From NCBI GenBank assembly GCA_046329515.1, contig JAXLUM010000001.1:620001-684000 (forward strand): DNA of 64,000 nucleotides. Direction: 5' to 3'. Below the pieces are notes generated by a model. That model saw only the letters and a program-made list of their open reading frames with translations. It searched no databases and had not been told where the DNA came from. Source of the DNA: Bog-950 sp046329515. Its GTDB lineage: Bacteria; Bacteroidota; Bacteroidia; Chitinophagales; LD1. The position numbers and the translations under genes were made by a program. Shown one piece after another: positions 56,823-64,000 of the stretch. The stretch's first letter is position 1. Every line of letters starts with the position of its first letter.

Positions 56823-57488
56823 TTACAGTGCGCTTACTATAACTACAAATTCACCTTTGGGTTCTTTCTTTTTAAAATGCTCGGCTAATTCCGCAGGGGT
56901 ACCGCGTAGTGTTTCTTCAAACATCTTTGATATTTCGCGGGAGGTGCACACTTTGCGCTCACCAATGTGTTGGGTTAGTTCCTCCATTAATTTTACTACG
57001 CGGTAAGGAGATTCGTAGAGAATAATAGTGCGCGCTTCAGCGGCTATTTCTTTCAGTTTAGTCTGGCGGCCTTTTTTGTGTGGCAGAAAGCCAATAAACA
57101 CAAACTCATCATTGGCAAAGCCGGAATTAATAAGCGCCGGAACAAAAGCTGTAGCTCCGGGTAGTGTTTCAATTCGTATGCCTTCTTCAATACAACGCTG
57201 CACTAACAACAAGCCGGGGTCGGAAATGCCGGGTGTGCCCCCATCGCTTATCATGGCAATGTTCCGGCCGCTCTTTAATTGTTCTACAATTCCATCCTGG
57301 CTGGCGCGCTCGTTAAATTTATGGTAGGAGAGTAGCTGCTTTGATATCTGAAAATGATCAAGCAGCTTTTTGCTTTGGCGGGTGTCCTCGCACAAAATAA
57401 GGTCGGCTTCTTTTAATGTTCTTATAGCCCGAAGCGTAATATCTTCAAGATTGCCGATTGGGGTGGGAACTATAAAAAGTGTGGACAC
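56823..57488 (-). CDS. rsmI: 16S rRNA (cytidine1402-2'-O)-methyltransferase
   Basis: 221 residues. FIVPTPIGNLEDITLRA, CEDTRQSKKLL, SDGGTPGISDPG and EFVFIGFLPHKKGRQ are the RsmI signature blocks. It methylates the 2'-O of C1402 in the ribosomal P site using SAM. It lacks the extra C-terminal helices of the roughly 285-residue E. coli protein, as is common in Bacteroidota. Confidence 0.96.
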   Translation of the reverse strand: MSTLFIVPTPIGNLEDITLRAIRTLKEADLILCEDTRQSKKLLDHFQISKQLLSYHKFNERASQDGIVEQLKSGRNIAMISDGGTPGISDPGLLLVQRCIEEGIRIETLPGATAFVPALINSGFANDEFVFIGFLPHKKGRQTKLKEIAAEARTIILYESPYRVVKLMEELTQHIGERKVCTSREISKMFEETLRGTPAELAEHFKKKEPKGEFVVIVSAL

Positions 57489-57512
57489 GCTTCTTCTGTT
57501 TGGCTAAAAAGA

Positions 57513-57552
57513 AAACGTTAGACAATCTACTTGCGTTTATCGTCTAACGTTT
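57513..57552 (-). terminator. Rho-independent terminator after purS
   Basis: Perfect 11-bp inverted repeat AAACGTTAGAC (57513-57523) / GTCTAACGTTT (57542-57552), 18-nt spacer; on the minus strand it is followed by TTTTCTTTTT-like sequence. It ends the MNT-HEPN-pssA-purS transcript before rsmI. Confidence 0.82.
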
Positions 57553-57572
57553 ACGGTTCTTATAATCTGTTT

Positions 57573-57824
57573 TTATTCTGCTATAATTTCAAACTTGTAG
57601 CCTTCCATAATTGGGTTAGCTAAAAGCTTTTTGCAGGCTTCCTCAACTTTGGCAGTAGCATCTTCTTTGCTGTTAGCGCTAAGCTTAATGCTAATGTGCT
57701 TACCTATGCGCACATCATCAACCTCACGAAAGTTTAATTTAACCAGGCTGTGTTCAACGGCCTTGCCCTGAGGGTCCAGTAATTCTTTTAAAGGCATTAC
57801 ATCTATTTCTGCTCTGAAGTTCAT
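57573..57824 (-). CDS. purS: Phosphoribosylformylglycinamidine synthase subunit PurS
   Basis: 83 residues, the normal PurS size. MNFRAEIDVMPLKELLDPQG, VKLNFREVDDVRIGKHI and LLANPIMEGYKFEI match the family. PurS dimers bridge PurQ and PurL in the multi-subunit FGAM synthetase of purine synthesis. It overlaps the pssA stop by 4 bp (ATGA), so the two are translationally coupled. purQ and purL are not in the window. Confidence 0.93.
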   Translation of the reverse strand: MNFRAEIDVMPLKELLDPQGKAVEHSLVKLNFREVDDVRIGKHISIKLSANSKEDATAKVEEACKKLLANPIMEGYKFEIIAE

Positions 57825-58540
57825 TTTTTGAAAAGTTTTAAGGCTATTGAAATTAGTATATACAATATAATGATTGCTGATACTGCCGCGAATTTAAGGG
57901 TAGCCAGCAAAACAACCGAAAGAATTATAAACAGGTAGCGCACCTCATTACCCCGCCAGCCAAAGCTTTTAAACTTAAAACTAAACATGGGTATTTCAGC
58001 TACCATTAGCAGGCTTAGAACTATAGCTATGCCGTATAATACGGGCGGGTAAAAAATAAGGCCGGTAAGGCCAAAGCTATTGTGCAGAAACGTTAACAGC
58101 ACCCCAATAACAAAAAGGGTGCTTGCCGGGGTAGCCAAACCGATAAAACCATCACTTTGGCGCGTATCAATATTAAACTTAGCCAGGCGCAGGGCTGAGA
58201 ATAAAGTGATGATAAACGCAGGCGATGCCAGGGCATAAATTTCCTGCACGGGATAGCCTACGGTGTCGGCCTCATAGCTTTGGAACAGCAATTGAAAGAT
58301 GACGGCGCCGGGAAGAAACCCAAAACTCACCATATCAGCCAGCGAATCAAGTTGTTTGCCAATGTCCGTGCTGTTTTTGGTGAAGCGCGCGGCAAAGCCA
58401 TCAAAAAAATCAGCTACCAATGAAACCAGTACGCAATACGGTACAAGATCTAACTGATAATTGAAAACAAAAACTACCCCAATGCAGCCTGCAAACAGGT
58501 TTATAAGGGTAAGTATGTTGGGTAAATTAATTAAACGCAT
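57821..58540 (-). CDS. pssA: CDP-diacylglycerol--serine O-phosphatidyltransferase
   Basis: 239 residues with about seven membrane helices. The CDP-alcohol phosphotransferase motif DGx2ARx8Gx3Dx3D is complete in DFFDGFAARFTKNSTDIGKQ followed by LDSLAD. NLPNILTLINLFAGCIG at the N-terminus is typical of the type II (Bacillus-like) PssA. It makes phosphatidylserine, the precursor of phosphatidylethanolamine. Its ATG shares one base with the HEPN gene stop (TAATG). Confidence 0.95.
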   Translation of the reverse strand: MRLINLPNILTLINLFAGCIGVVFVFNYQLDLVPYCVLVSLVADFFDGFAARFTKNSTDIGKQLDSLADMVSFGFLPGAVIFQLLFQSYEADTVGYPVQEIYALASPAFIITLFSALRLAKFNIDTRQSDGFIGLATPASTLFVIGVLLTFLHNSFGLTGLIFYPPVLYGIAIVLSLLMVAEIPMFSFKFKSFGWRGNEVRYLFIILSVVLLATLKFAAVSAIIILYILISIALKLFKK

Positions 58541-58920
58541 TAGTTCTTGAAGTAGTTTTCGGTAAAGGCAAGAAAGGTATTGGCAAACTCAAGCGACTCG
58601 AGCGCTTCCTCTTTAGGCATGGTGACATCAATATCGTAATCAGCAGCCATTCTCTCCAGAAATAATTGATTGTATTTTTCTGCTAATTCTTTTTCAACTT
58701 TCCCTGTTTTTACAAACAACTGGTTGAACCTGGTTTTTAAACCCGAATGCGTTTTGATTACTTCTTCATTTTCGGTGGCAACAAGACATTGAACACAGTA
58801 GAAAATAGCATAGTACGAACGATTGATAGAGGCGCTAAAGAGGTCGTTGGTTAATAAAACATTTGCTGCCTTAACCGAATCGCGTGCTGCTGCAAGATAG
58901 TTTTCGCGTTTTATGCTCAT
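58540..58920 (-). CDS. HEPN-domain protein, partner of the nucleotidyltransferase
   Basis: 126 residues, all helical. SINRSYYAIFYCVQCL (Arg34) and a later HSGLKTRFNQLFVKTG and ERMAADYDID match the HEPN family PF05168. The classical RNase motif R-x4-6-H is not obvious: the position after RSYYAIF is Tyr. Known: HEPN-MNT pairs are two-gene modules, often toxin-antitoxin, in which the MNT enzyme AMPylates the HEPN protein. The gene overlaps the MNT gene by 4 bp upstream and pssA by 1 bp downstream. Whether this one is an active toxin is uncertain. Confidence 0.85.
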   Translation of the reverse strand: MSIKRENYLAAARDSVKAANVLLTNDLFSASINRSYYAIFYCVQCLVATENEEVIKTHSGLKTRFNQLFVKTGKVEKELAEKYNQLFLERMAADYDIDVTMPKEEALESLEFANTFLAFTENYFKN

Positions 58921-59234
58921 ACAACTTTACCCTCGCGCTGCACCTCCCTGTAAAAAGGCTTATCTGCCTGAATTAACAGAGAGTTAGTAACGGGTTTAAA
59001 GGATATATCTGTATCATGCTCCAATGTGATAGGGAAAACTACATGGTTTAACCGCTTTACTTCTTCAAACCTGTTTATTTCATCATCCTTTAATACTACC
59101 AGGAAGTCAAAATCGGAATCATCGCGATGATCCCTTCGGGCGCGCGAGCCGTACAGAATGATTTTATCAAGTCTGTTGCCGTATAGTTTGCTGACGGCTT
59201 TTTTAAACTCTTTAATAATGAATTGCTCATTCAT
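58917..59234 (-). CDS. MNT-type minimal nucleotidyltransferase
   Basis: 105 residues from the ATG at 59234. The active-site pattern GSx10DxD is exact: Gly29-Ser30 in YGSRARRDHRDD, then Asp41 and Asp43 in SDFDFLV. Family members transfer AMP to the paired HEPN protein or other targets. A TTG at 59249 could add five residues but would lie over a TATCTTTG promoter element, so I prefer the ATG. First gene of the four-gene overlapping set. Confidence 0.9.
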   Translation of the reverse strand: MNEQFIIKEFKKAVSKLYGNRLDKIILYGSRARRDHRDDSDFDFLVVLKDDEINRFEEVKRLNHVVFPITLEHDTDISFKPVTNSLLIQADKPFYREVQREGKVV

Positions 59235-59238
59235 GTTG

Positions 59239-59246
59239 CAAAGATA
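59239..59246 (-). promoter_or_regulatory. -7 promoter element for the MNT-HEPN-pssA-purS operon
   Basis: On the minus strand TATCTTTG, a full TAnnTTTG match, 4 nt before the MNT ATG. The TTG partner is not evident at the usual spacing. If used, the message would be leaderless or nearly so. Confidence 0.45.
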
Positions 59247-59266
59247 CAAAAGCTTATGCGCAGTAG

Positions 59267-60574
59267 TTATACAACCATTACTCCCTTAGCATTCATTATC
59301 TCTTCTATTTCCTCCGCCTCAATAGGTATATCCTTCATTAAATCAACAGGGTTGCCTTTGGTAATTAATATGTTGTTTTCAATGCGTATACCCATGTTCT
59401 CTTCGCGGATGTATATGCCCGGTTCACAGGTTAACACAGCGCCCGGTTTTAGTTTAGCATAACGGTCGCCAACATCATGCACATCCAGCCCCAGGAAGTG
59501 TGCCGTGCCATGAGGGAAATACTTTTTAAAGGCAGGGCTTTCCTTGGTTTGGTTTTTAATATCGGTTTTGGTTAGTAACCGCAGGCCAAGTAATTCGCTT
59601 TCCATTACGGCGCCAACCTGGTTATTCAAATCAGTAAGTGTAATGCCGCTACGCATCATGGCCTTTGCCTCATTGTGTACCCGTAACACAGCATTGTAAA
59701 CATTCTTTTGGCGTTTGGTAAACTTGCCGCTAACAGGTACAGTACGCGTAAGGTCGGCGTTGTAATTAGCATATTCCGATGCAGCATCCATCAGTAATAA
59801 ATCGCCGGCTTTGCATTGGGCATCGTTAGTTACGTAATGCAATACGCAGGCGTTAACGCCTGTAGCAATAATAGGCTCATAAGCATGGCCTGTACCTCGG
59901 TTGCGCACATATTCTGCCGTAAGTTCAGCTTCCACTTCAAACTCCCATACGCCCGGCTTAATAAAGGCCAGCGCCCGTAAAAAACCTTTATGCGTAATGT
60001 CAATGGCACGCCTTAAAAGGTCCACTTCAATGGCAGATTTACTTACACGCAGGTTATGCATTATAGGTGCGCTGCGCTCAAATTTATGCAAGGGGTATTT
60101 GCTCATTAAATCACGCGCAAACTTTGCCTCGTGGGTTTCACCCATGTTAATGCTGCGGTCGTGCTCATTAGTATTCAAATACACGTTTTCTACGTGGTTC
60201 ATAAACAGGCAAAGCATGCTTTCAAAGTTGTCGCTCCAGGTAACGGTTTCAATACCGGATATGGCACGCGCTTCGTCAAGGGTATGTTTTCTTCCTTCCC
60301 ACCACATAATATGTTCGTTGGTGCGGCGTACAAACAATACCTCGCGGTGTTTGGCTTCAGGGGCATCAGGAAACAATACCAAAAAGGTTTCTTCCTGGTC
60401 TATGCCGCTCAAATAAAATAAATCGGGGTTTTGGCGCCATTTATAGGCGGCATCAGCGCTTCTGGTCAAAATAGCATTACTGGTAAAAACTGCTAAAGAG
60501 TTAGGTTTCAGATGTTTAACAAAATTCTTTCGGTTTAAGCTAAACAGGTCAGAATTAATTGATTCGTAGCGCAT
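59267..60574 (-). CDS. pepP: Xaa-Pro aminopeptidase (M24B family)
   Basis: 435 residues. The aminopeptidase-P N-domain is followed by a pita-bread catalytic domain with all five metal ligands: Asp in LLMDAASEY and in ADLTR, His in HGTAHFLGLDVHD, Glu in CEPGIYI and Glu in IRIENN. HFLGLDVHDVG and FYLSGIDQEE are typical of bacterial PepP. It removes N-terminal residues preceding proline, with two Mn ions. Cytosolic; no signal peptide. It ends 33 nt before the MNT gene start and is divergent from pckA. Confidence 0.95.
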   Translation of the reverse strand: MRYESINSDLFSLNRKNFVKHLKPNSLAVFTSNAILTRSADAAYKWRQNPDLFYLSGIDQEETFLVLFPDAPEAKHREVLFVRRTNEHIMWWEGRKHTLDEARAISGIETVTWSDNFESMLCLFMNHVENVYLNTNEHDRSINMGETHEAKFARDLMSKYPLHKFERSAPIMHNLRVSKSAIEVDLLRRAIDITHKGFLRALAFIKPGVWEFEVEAELTAEYVRNRGTGHAYEPIIATGVNACVLHYVTNDAQCKAGDLLLMDAASEYANYNADLTRTVPVSGKFTKRQKNVYNAVLRVHNEAKAMMRSGITLTDLNNQVGAVMESELLGLRLLTKTDIKNQTKESPAFKKYFPHGTAHFLGLDVHDVGDRYAKLKPGAVLTCEPGIYIREENMGIRIENNILITKGNPVDLMKDIPIEAEEIEEIMNAKGVMVV

Positions 60575-60678
60575 AACATTGAAATTGAAAGGCTAAGTAA
60601 AGCAAATTTTTCCGCCTCGTACACCTTAAAATAAGGAATACTGATGGGGCTCAGCCTGCGGCACTTCGCGCTTTTTTA

Positions 60679-60686
60679 TACATTTG
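60679..60686 (+). promoter_or_regulatory. -7 promoter element for pckA
   Basis: TACATTTG, a full TAnnTTTG match, 31 nt before the pckA ATG, in the 143-nt gap divergent from pepP. No clear TTG element about 19 nt upstream, so confidence is moderate. Confidence 0.45.
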
Positions 60687-60717
60687 CTGCCCTCTAAATT
60701 CAGATAAAACTGCAGCT

Positions 60718-62331
60718 ATGAAAGTGGTAGGTGATAAGAACCCCCAGGCAAACCTTGAATCGCTAGGAATTAAGAATACAAACACCCAATACTGGAATTT
60801 AACCCCCGAAGAACTGGTAGAACACTCCATAAGCCTTAAACAGGGTGTATTGAATGATACCGGTGCCCTTGCTGTTGATACAGGAGAGTTTACCGGCCGT
60901 TCACCTAAGGACAAGTTTATTGTTAAGGACGATAACACCAAGGATTCAGTTGACTGGAACAACTTTAACCTGCCTGTTGAACCCGCTGTGTTCGACAACC
61001 TTTATAACCAGTTAGTGGCCTATTTAGGTGGTAAGGATGTTTACGTGCGCGATTGCTATGCCTGTGCTGATGACAGCTACCGTTTGAACGTTCGTGTTAT
61101 AACAGAATACCCCTGGGCTAACATGTTTGCCTACAATATGTTCTTACGCCCTAAGCGGGAGGAACTGGCTACTATACAACCGGATTGGTTGGTTATACAG
61201 GCACCGGGCTTTACTGCCAAAGGCGCTGCCGATGGTGTTCGCCAGCACAACTTTGCTATTCTGAACTTTACGAAGAAGATTGCCATAATAGGCGGTTCAG
61301 CTTATACCGGCGAAATAAAGAAGGGCATATTCACTGTGTTAAACTACGTTTTGCCACACGAAAAGAACGTGTTGAGCATGCACTGCTCAGCTAACGTGGG
61401 CAAGGGTGGTGATGTTGCTTTATTTTTCGGTTTGAGCGGTACAGGTAAAACAACTTTATCTGCTGACCCTAATCGTCCGCTAATAGGCGATGACGAACAC
61501 GGCTGGACCAAGAATTCAGTTTTCAATTTTGAAGGTGGTTGCTATGCAAAAACCATTGACCTTTCGGCTGAAAAAGAACCGGATATTTACCGCGCCATTA
61601 AGCACGGCGCTATATTGGAGAATATAGGCTTTTACGAAGGCACCCGCACTGTTGATTACAGCAATAAGGCAAGAACAGAAAATACACGTGTTAGCTATCC
61701 TATTCACTTTATTGAAAACGCACTGCCTAAGAGCGTTGGTGGCGAACCTAAGAACGTTTTCTTCCTTACTTATGATGCGTTTGGTGTGTTGCCTCCAATT
61801 TCAAAATTATCAGTAGGCCAGGCTATGTATTTCTTCCTAAGCGGGTTTACCAGCAAGGTAGCCGGTACTGAGGCAGGAGTAACTGAACCACAAACTACGT
61901 TCAGCACTTGTTTTGGGGCGCCTTTCCTGCCACTGCATCCTACAAAGTATGCCAGCCTGTTAGGTGAGAAATTGCGCTCAGCAAAAATTAATGTTTGGTT
62001 ATTAAATACCGGCTATACCGGCGGCGCTTACGGCACCGGCAAGCGTATGAGCTTACCGCATACCCGTGCATTAATTACTGAAGCATTGAATGGCGGTTTA
62101 GATAAAGTAGAGTTTGAAACACACCCGGTATTTGGTGTTGCTATGCCTAAGAGCTGCCCTAGTGTGCCTGCTGAAATTTTGAACCCACGCAACACATGGA
62201 AAGATAAAGATGCTTATGATGCAAAGGCTAATGAACTGGCTGCTGCTTTCAATAAAAACTTTGAGAAGTTTGCCGCTAAAGCAGAAGCTGAAATTTTAGC
62301 TGCTGCGCCAAAAGTGGTGCAAACGGTATAG
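60718..62331 (+). CDS. pckA: Phosphoenolpyruvate carboxykinase (ATP)
   Basis: 537 residues. P-loop GLSGTGKTTLSADPNR (kinase-1a), the kinase-2 region GDDEHGW, FEGGCYAKTI and the C-terminal NTGYTGGAYGTGKRM identify the ATP-dependent enzyme (not the GTP type). It interconverts oxaloacetate and PEP, for gluconeogenesis or for CO2 fixation in fermentation. Single gene with its own promoter and terminator. Confidence 0.98.
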   Translation: MKVVGDKNPQANLESLGIKNTNTQYWNLTPEELVEHSISLKQGVLNDTGALAVDTGEFTGRSPKDKFIVKDDNTKDSVDWNNFNLPVEPAVFDNLYNQLVAYLGGKDVYVRDCYACADDSYRLNVRVITEYPWANMFAYNMFLRPKREELATIQPDWLVIQAPGFTAKGAADGVRQHNFAILNFTKKIAIIGGSAYTGEIKKGIFTVLNYVLPHEKNVLSMHCSANVGKGGDVALFFGLSGTGKTTLSADPNRPLIGDDEHGWTKNSVFNFEGGCYAKTIDLSAEKEPDIYRAIKHGAILENIGFYEGTRTVDYSNKARTENTRVSYPIHFIENALPKSVGGEPKNVFFLTYDAFGVLPPISKLSVGQAMYFFLSGFTSKVAGTEAGVTEPQTTFSTCFGAPFLPLHPTKYASLLGEKLRSAKINVWLLNTGYTGGAYGTGKRMSLPHTRALITEALNGGLDKVEFETHPVFGVAMPKSCPSVPAEILNPRNTWKDKDAYDAKANELAAAFNKNFEKFAAKAEAEILAAAPKVVQTV

Positions 62332-62344
62332 TCATATACTTACT

Positions 62345-62391
62345 AAAAACAGAAGCGCCGCAGTTATTAATTGCGGCGCTTCTGTTTTTTT
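62345..62391 (+). terminator. Rho-independent terminator after pckA
   Basis: Perfect 18-bp stem (62345-62362 / 62372-62389) with core AGAAGCGCCGCA, 9-nt loop, and a T-run to 62391. Starts with five A, so it is symmetric. Confidence 0.95.
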
Positions 62392-62476
62392 GCATAAGAT
62401 TATTTAATAATAATCTGATGTTTAGTAAATTTAAGCTGTTCCAGTTAATTGAATTTACATGCTTAAACAATTGTTT

Positions 62477-63742
62477 ATGAAAAAAATCATAATATGGTTT
62501 TTTTTGGCAGTAGCAACCCAAGTTTATTGTCAAGAAACAGAAGAGATTCTTACCAATCAAACGGTTGTAGATATGGTAAAACTTGGGCTTGGAGATCCTG
62601 TGATAATTAGCAAGATAAAGATTTCTAAGACCAATTTTGATGTTACGACAAGTGCGCTTATAGATCTCAAAGCTCAAGGGATATCTGATGCTATATTTAC
62701 CTCAATGATTGAATCGAAAGAGAAAAATAAGTCTACAACGATAAATCAAAACGATCCATTCTCGCCTCACTCTCCTGGGTTTTATTATTTTAATAAGCAA
62801 GAAAACAAACTAGTAAAGATTGACGCTTCCATAGCTTCTGAAACGAAATCGAATACATTGGCGACAGCTTTTACTTATGGTATAGCTAAAACGAAGATGC
62901 GCCGCGTTATTGCGGGGCTAACAGCCAAAACGAAGGTTATAGAAAATTCACCTGTATTTTATTTTTATCCACCTGCTTATGTCCAAAATCAAATGGCAAC
63001 GAGTTTGGAGACGCCCAATGAATATCTTTTATATGAATTTAAGGCTAATGAAGAAGGTAAATCTCGTGAAGTTGTGATTGGAAAATTCAATGCTTATTCT
63101 CAACAGAGCGGTATAGAATCGGAAAAAATTATAGCATTTGATTATATAAAAAAGAATGATTTCGTGTATGAGATCAATTTATCAACACCGTTAACTTCTG
63201 GTGAATTTGCTTTTATGCCCGTTGCTGGTGCTGGTGGCAGGGTTTATGACTTCTCGTTTAAAACTAACGTGGTAAACTCTACGCCATCGACTTTTGAGGC
63301 TGAGAAAAAATTACCTGACAAAAAAGAAGTGTCTGAAATTAACAGTAAACCAGAACAAAAGCAGGAAACTAAAGAACCTAGCCCGAATCAAAATATCCAT
63401 TATAATGAACCTGTTAAAACTACAAATGGCGAGCAAAGAACGGCTGCGCTAAACTGCTATTTAGTCAGCATAGAAACTTTTTATGACGAAAACGGTAAGG
63501 GCTTCCTGATAACTGCTGAAAAAGTTGCAGATGCAAAGTATTATGAATGGCAAAGGTTTGTGGCGGATCAGGAGGAGCCTATCGCCAATACTGCGGATTT
63601 TTTGCCATTTACAAAAACCAAATTACCTGAACTAAAAGACACTATCATAGCTAAAAAGAAACGTGTTTACTATCGTTGCAGAGTTATAACTGATGCCGGA
63701 ACTTCGGAATGGAGTAAGCCTATAAGCAGCATTTGGAAATAA
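62477..63742 (+). CDS. Secreted protein of unknown function, AT-rich
   Basis: 421 residues from the ATG at 62477 (signal peptide MKKIIIWFFLAVATQVYCQ); an ATG at 62459 adds six residues. The N-terminal module LTNQTVVDMVKLGLGDPVII ... DLKAQGISDAIFTSMIESK is one I have seen at the front of several Bacteroidota secreted proteins; function unknown. A middle beta-rich part (GFYYFNKQENKLVKID, VFYFYPPAY, YEINLSTPLTSGEFAFMP) is followed by a Lys/Glu/Pro linker and a fibronectin-III-like end (AKYYEWQRFVADQEE, YYRCRVITDAGTSEWSKP). Base composition and codon choice are visibly more AT-rich than in neighbours, which may mean later acquisition. Confidence 0.75.
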   Translation: MKKIIIWFFLAVATQVYCQETEEILTNQTVVDMVKLGLGDPVIISKIKISKTNFDVTTSALIDLKAQGISDAIFTSMIESKEKNKSTTINQNDPFSPHSPGFYYFNKQENKLVKIDASIASETKSNTLATAFTYGIAKTKMRRVIAGLTAKTKVIENSPVFYFYPPAYVQNQMATSLETPNEYLLYEFKANEEGKSREVVIGKFNAYSQQSGIESEKIIAFDYIKKNDFVYEINLSTPLTSGEFAFMPVAGAGGRVYDFSFKTNVVNSTPSTFEAEKKLPDKKEVSEINSKPEQKQETKEPSPNQNIHYNEPVKTTNGEQRTAALNCYLVSIETFYDENGKGFLITAEKVADAKYYEWQRFVADQEEPIANTADFLPFTKTKLPELKDTIIAKKKRVYYRCRVITDAGTSEWSKPISSIWK

Positions 63743-63745
63743 CAT

Positions 63746-64000
63746 CTAATTCCCTTTCAATCCATCCACATCCTTCTTCAGCTCCTGCATTAGCTGTAGT
63801 ATGTTTTGGTAGCTAAGGTCGCTGCCCTTATTTAAGTAGCTTATGTTTAACACAGCGCGCCACACTTCTAATACCTCATCCATTTTAATGGAGTAGGCAG
63901 GATAAGAAGGGTTGTCACTGCGCAGCAATAAGGTACCATTCTCTGCTACCTGGTTAAATACACGCTTATAAACTATACCCTCGTTTTTAGAGAGAACGAT
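63746..64000 (-). CDS. LexA/S24-type transcriptional regulator, C-terminal part
   Basis: The minus-strand frame is open from the window edge to a stop at 63746; 84 residues are visible. KNEGIVYKRVFNQVAENG followed by LLLRSDNPSYPAY is the end of a peptidase S24 (LexA/UmuD/phage-repressor) fold; the Lys in VYKRV is at the position of the catalytic lysine. DEVLEVWRAVLNISYLN and a C-terminal helix complete it. In Bacteroidota this domain is usually fused to an XRE-type helix-turn-helix, which would lie outside the window. Convergent with the preceding gene, 3 nt apart. Confidence 0.75.
   Translation of the reverse strand: MVLSKNEGIVYKRVFNQVAENGTLLLRSDNPSYPAYSIKMDEVLEVWRAVLNISYLNKGSDLSYQNILQLMQELKKDVDGLKGN

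Noticed and set aside
57513..57552. Inverted repeat as an insertion-sequence end or attachment site
   Set aside because: On the minus strand it is followed by a T-rich run directly after purS, so a terminator explains it.
59235..59249. TTG start for the MNT protein
   Set aside because: It overlaps a consensus -7 promoter element, and the ATG at 59234 is well placed.
1..64000. tRNA, rRNA, prophage, transposase or replication origin
   Set aside because: I found no tRNA-like cloverleaf, rRNA sequence, transposase or integrase frame, phage structural gene or DnaA-box cluster. The S74 and collagen domains are phage-like parts but occur alone.

Overview
The window comes from a Bacteroidota (Bacteroidetes) genome, probably a free-living or gliding member such as a Chitinophagales/Sphingobacteriales-like lineage; I cannot fix the genus. 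The evidence is: several proteins with type IX secretion (T9SS) C-terminal sorting domains, two PorP/SprF-OmpA gene pairs, promoter elements of the TTG-N19-TAnnTTTG type rather than sigma70 boxes, almost no Shine-Dalgarno sequences, and ATP-dependent PEP carboxykinase.

Layout. 1-1050: the tail of the alpha ribosomal operon (rpoA end, rplQ) and a terminator. 1055-4672: a polyprenyl-phosphate sugar transferase, a lipoprotein, a tiny membrane protein and a Gfo/Idh/MocA oxidoreductase. 4868-11179: mtaB-type tRNA methylthiotransferase, a divergent lgt, a cytochrome P450, a T9SS-exported esterase with PKD domains, and a small membrane protein. 11458-41187: the dominant feature, a surface-adhesin locus laid out as SprF-OmpA / giant 7,502-residue adhesin / SprF-OmpA. 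41643-47249 (minus): a collagen-like protein with an endosialidase-chaperone (S74) tail. 47436-51787: a truncated str/S10 operon (rpsL, rpsG, fusA, rpsJ, rplC) that stops at a terminator after rplC. 51978-55007: a small relative of the collagen protein's head domain, a conserved acidic protein and a T9SS-exported lipase-like hydrolase. 55030-64000: housekeeping genes (CDF transporter, fatty acid desaturase, rsmI, an MNT-HEPN-pssA-purS operon, aminopeptidase P, pckA), an AT-rich secreted protein, and the end of a LexA/S24-type regulator.

How it works together (inference). The giant protein carries a signal peptide and a gliding-motility-type C-terminal domain (CHU_C, type B T9SS signal). In Flavobacterium johnsoniae such adhesins (SprB) need a PorP/SprF-like outer-membrane partner encoded next door. 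Here two such partners, each followed by an OmpA/peptidoglycan-binding protein with TPR and PD40-type domains, bracket the adhesin gene, so the locus looks like a complete export-and-anchoring unit. The adhesin is built from three separate tandem-repeat arrays. One has a clear three-module higher-order repeat, repeated seven times; another is a two-module repeat with nearly identical neighbouring copies. The collagen-like gene next to it is a second very long repetitive surface fibre, with no basic residues in its Gly-X-Y region.

The str/S10 segment is on the same strand as, but about 47 kb downstream of, the rpoA-rplQ tail, and rplD and the rest of S10/spc do not follow rplC. The usual long ribosomal operon therefore appears split and permuted here. 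I saw no tRNA, rRNA, CRISPR array, insertion sequence, prophage or replication origin.
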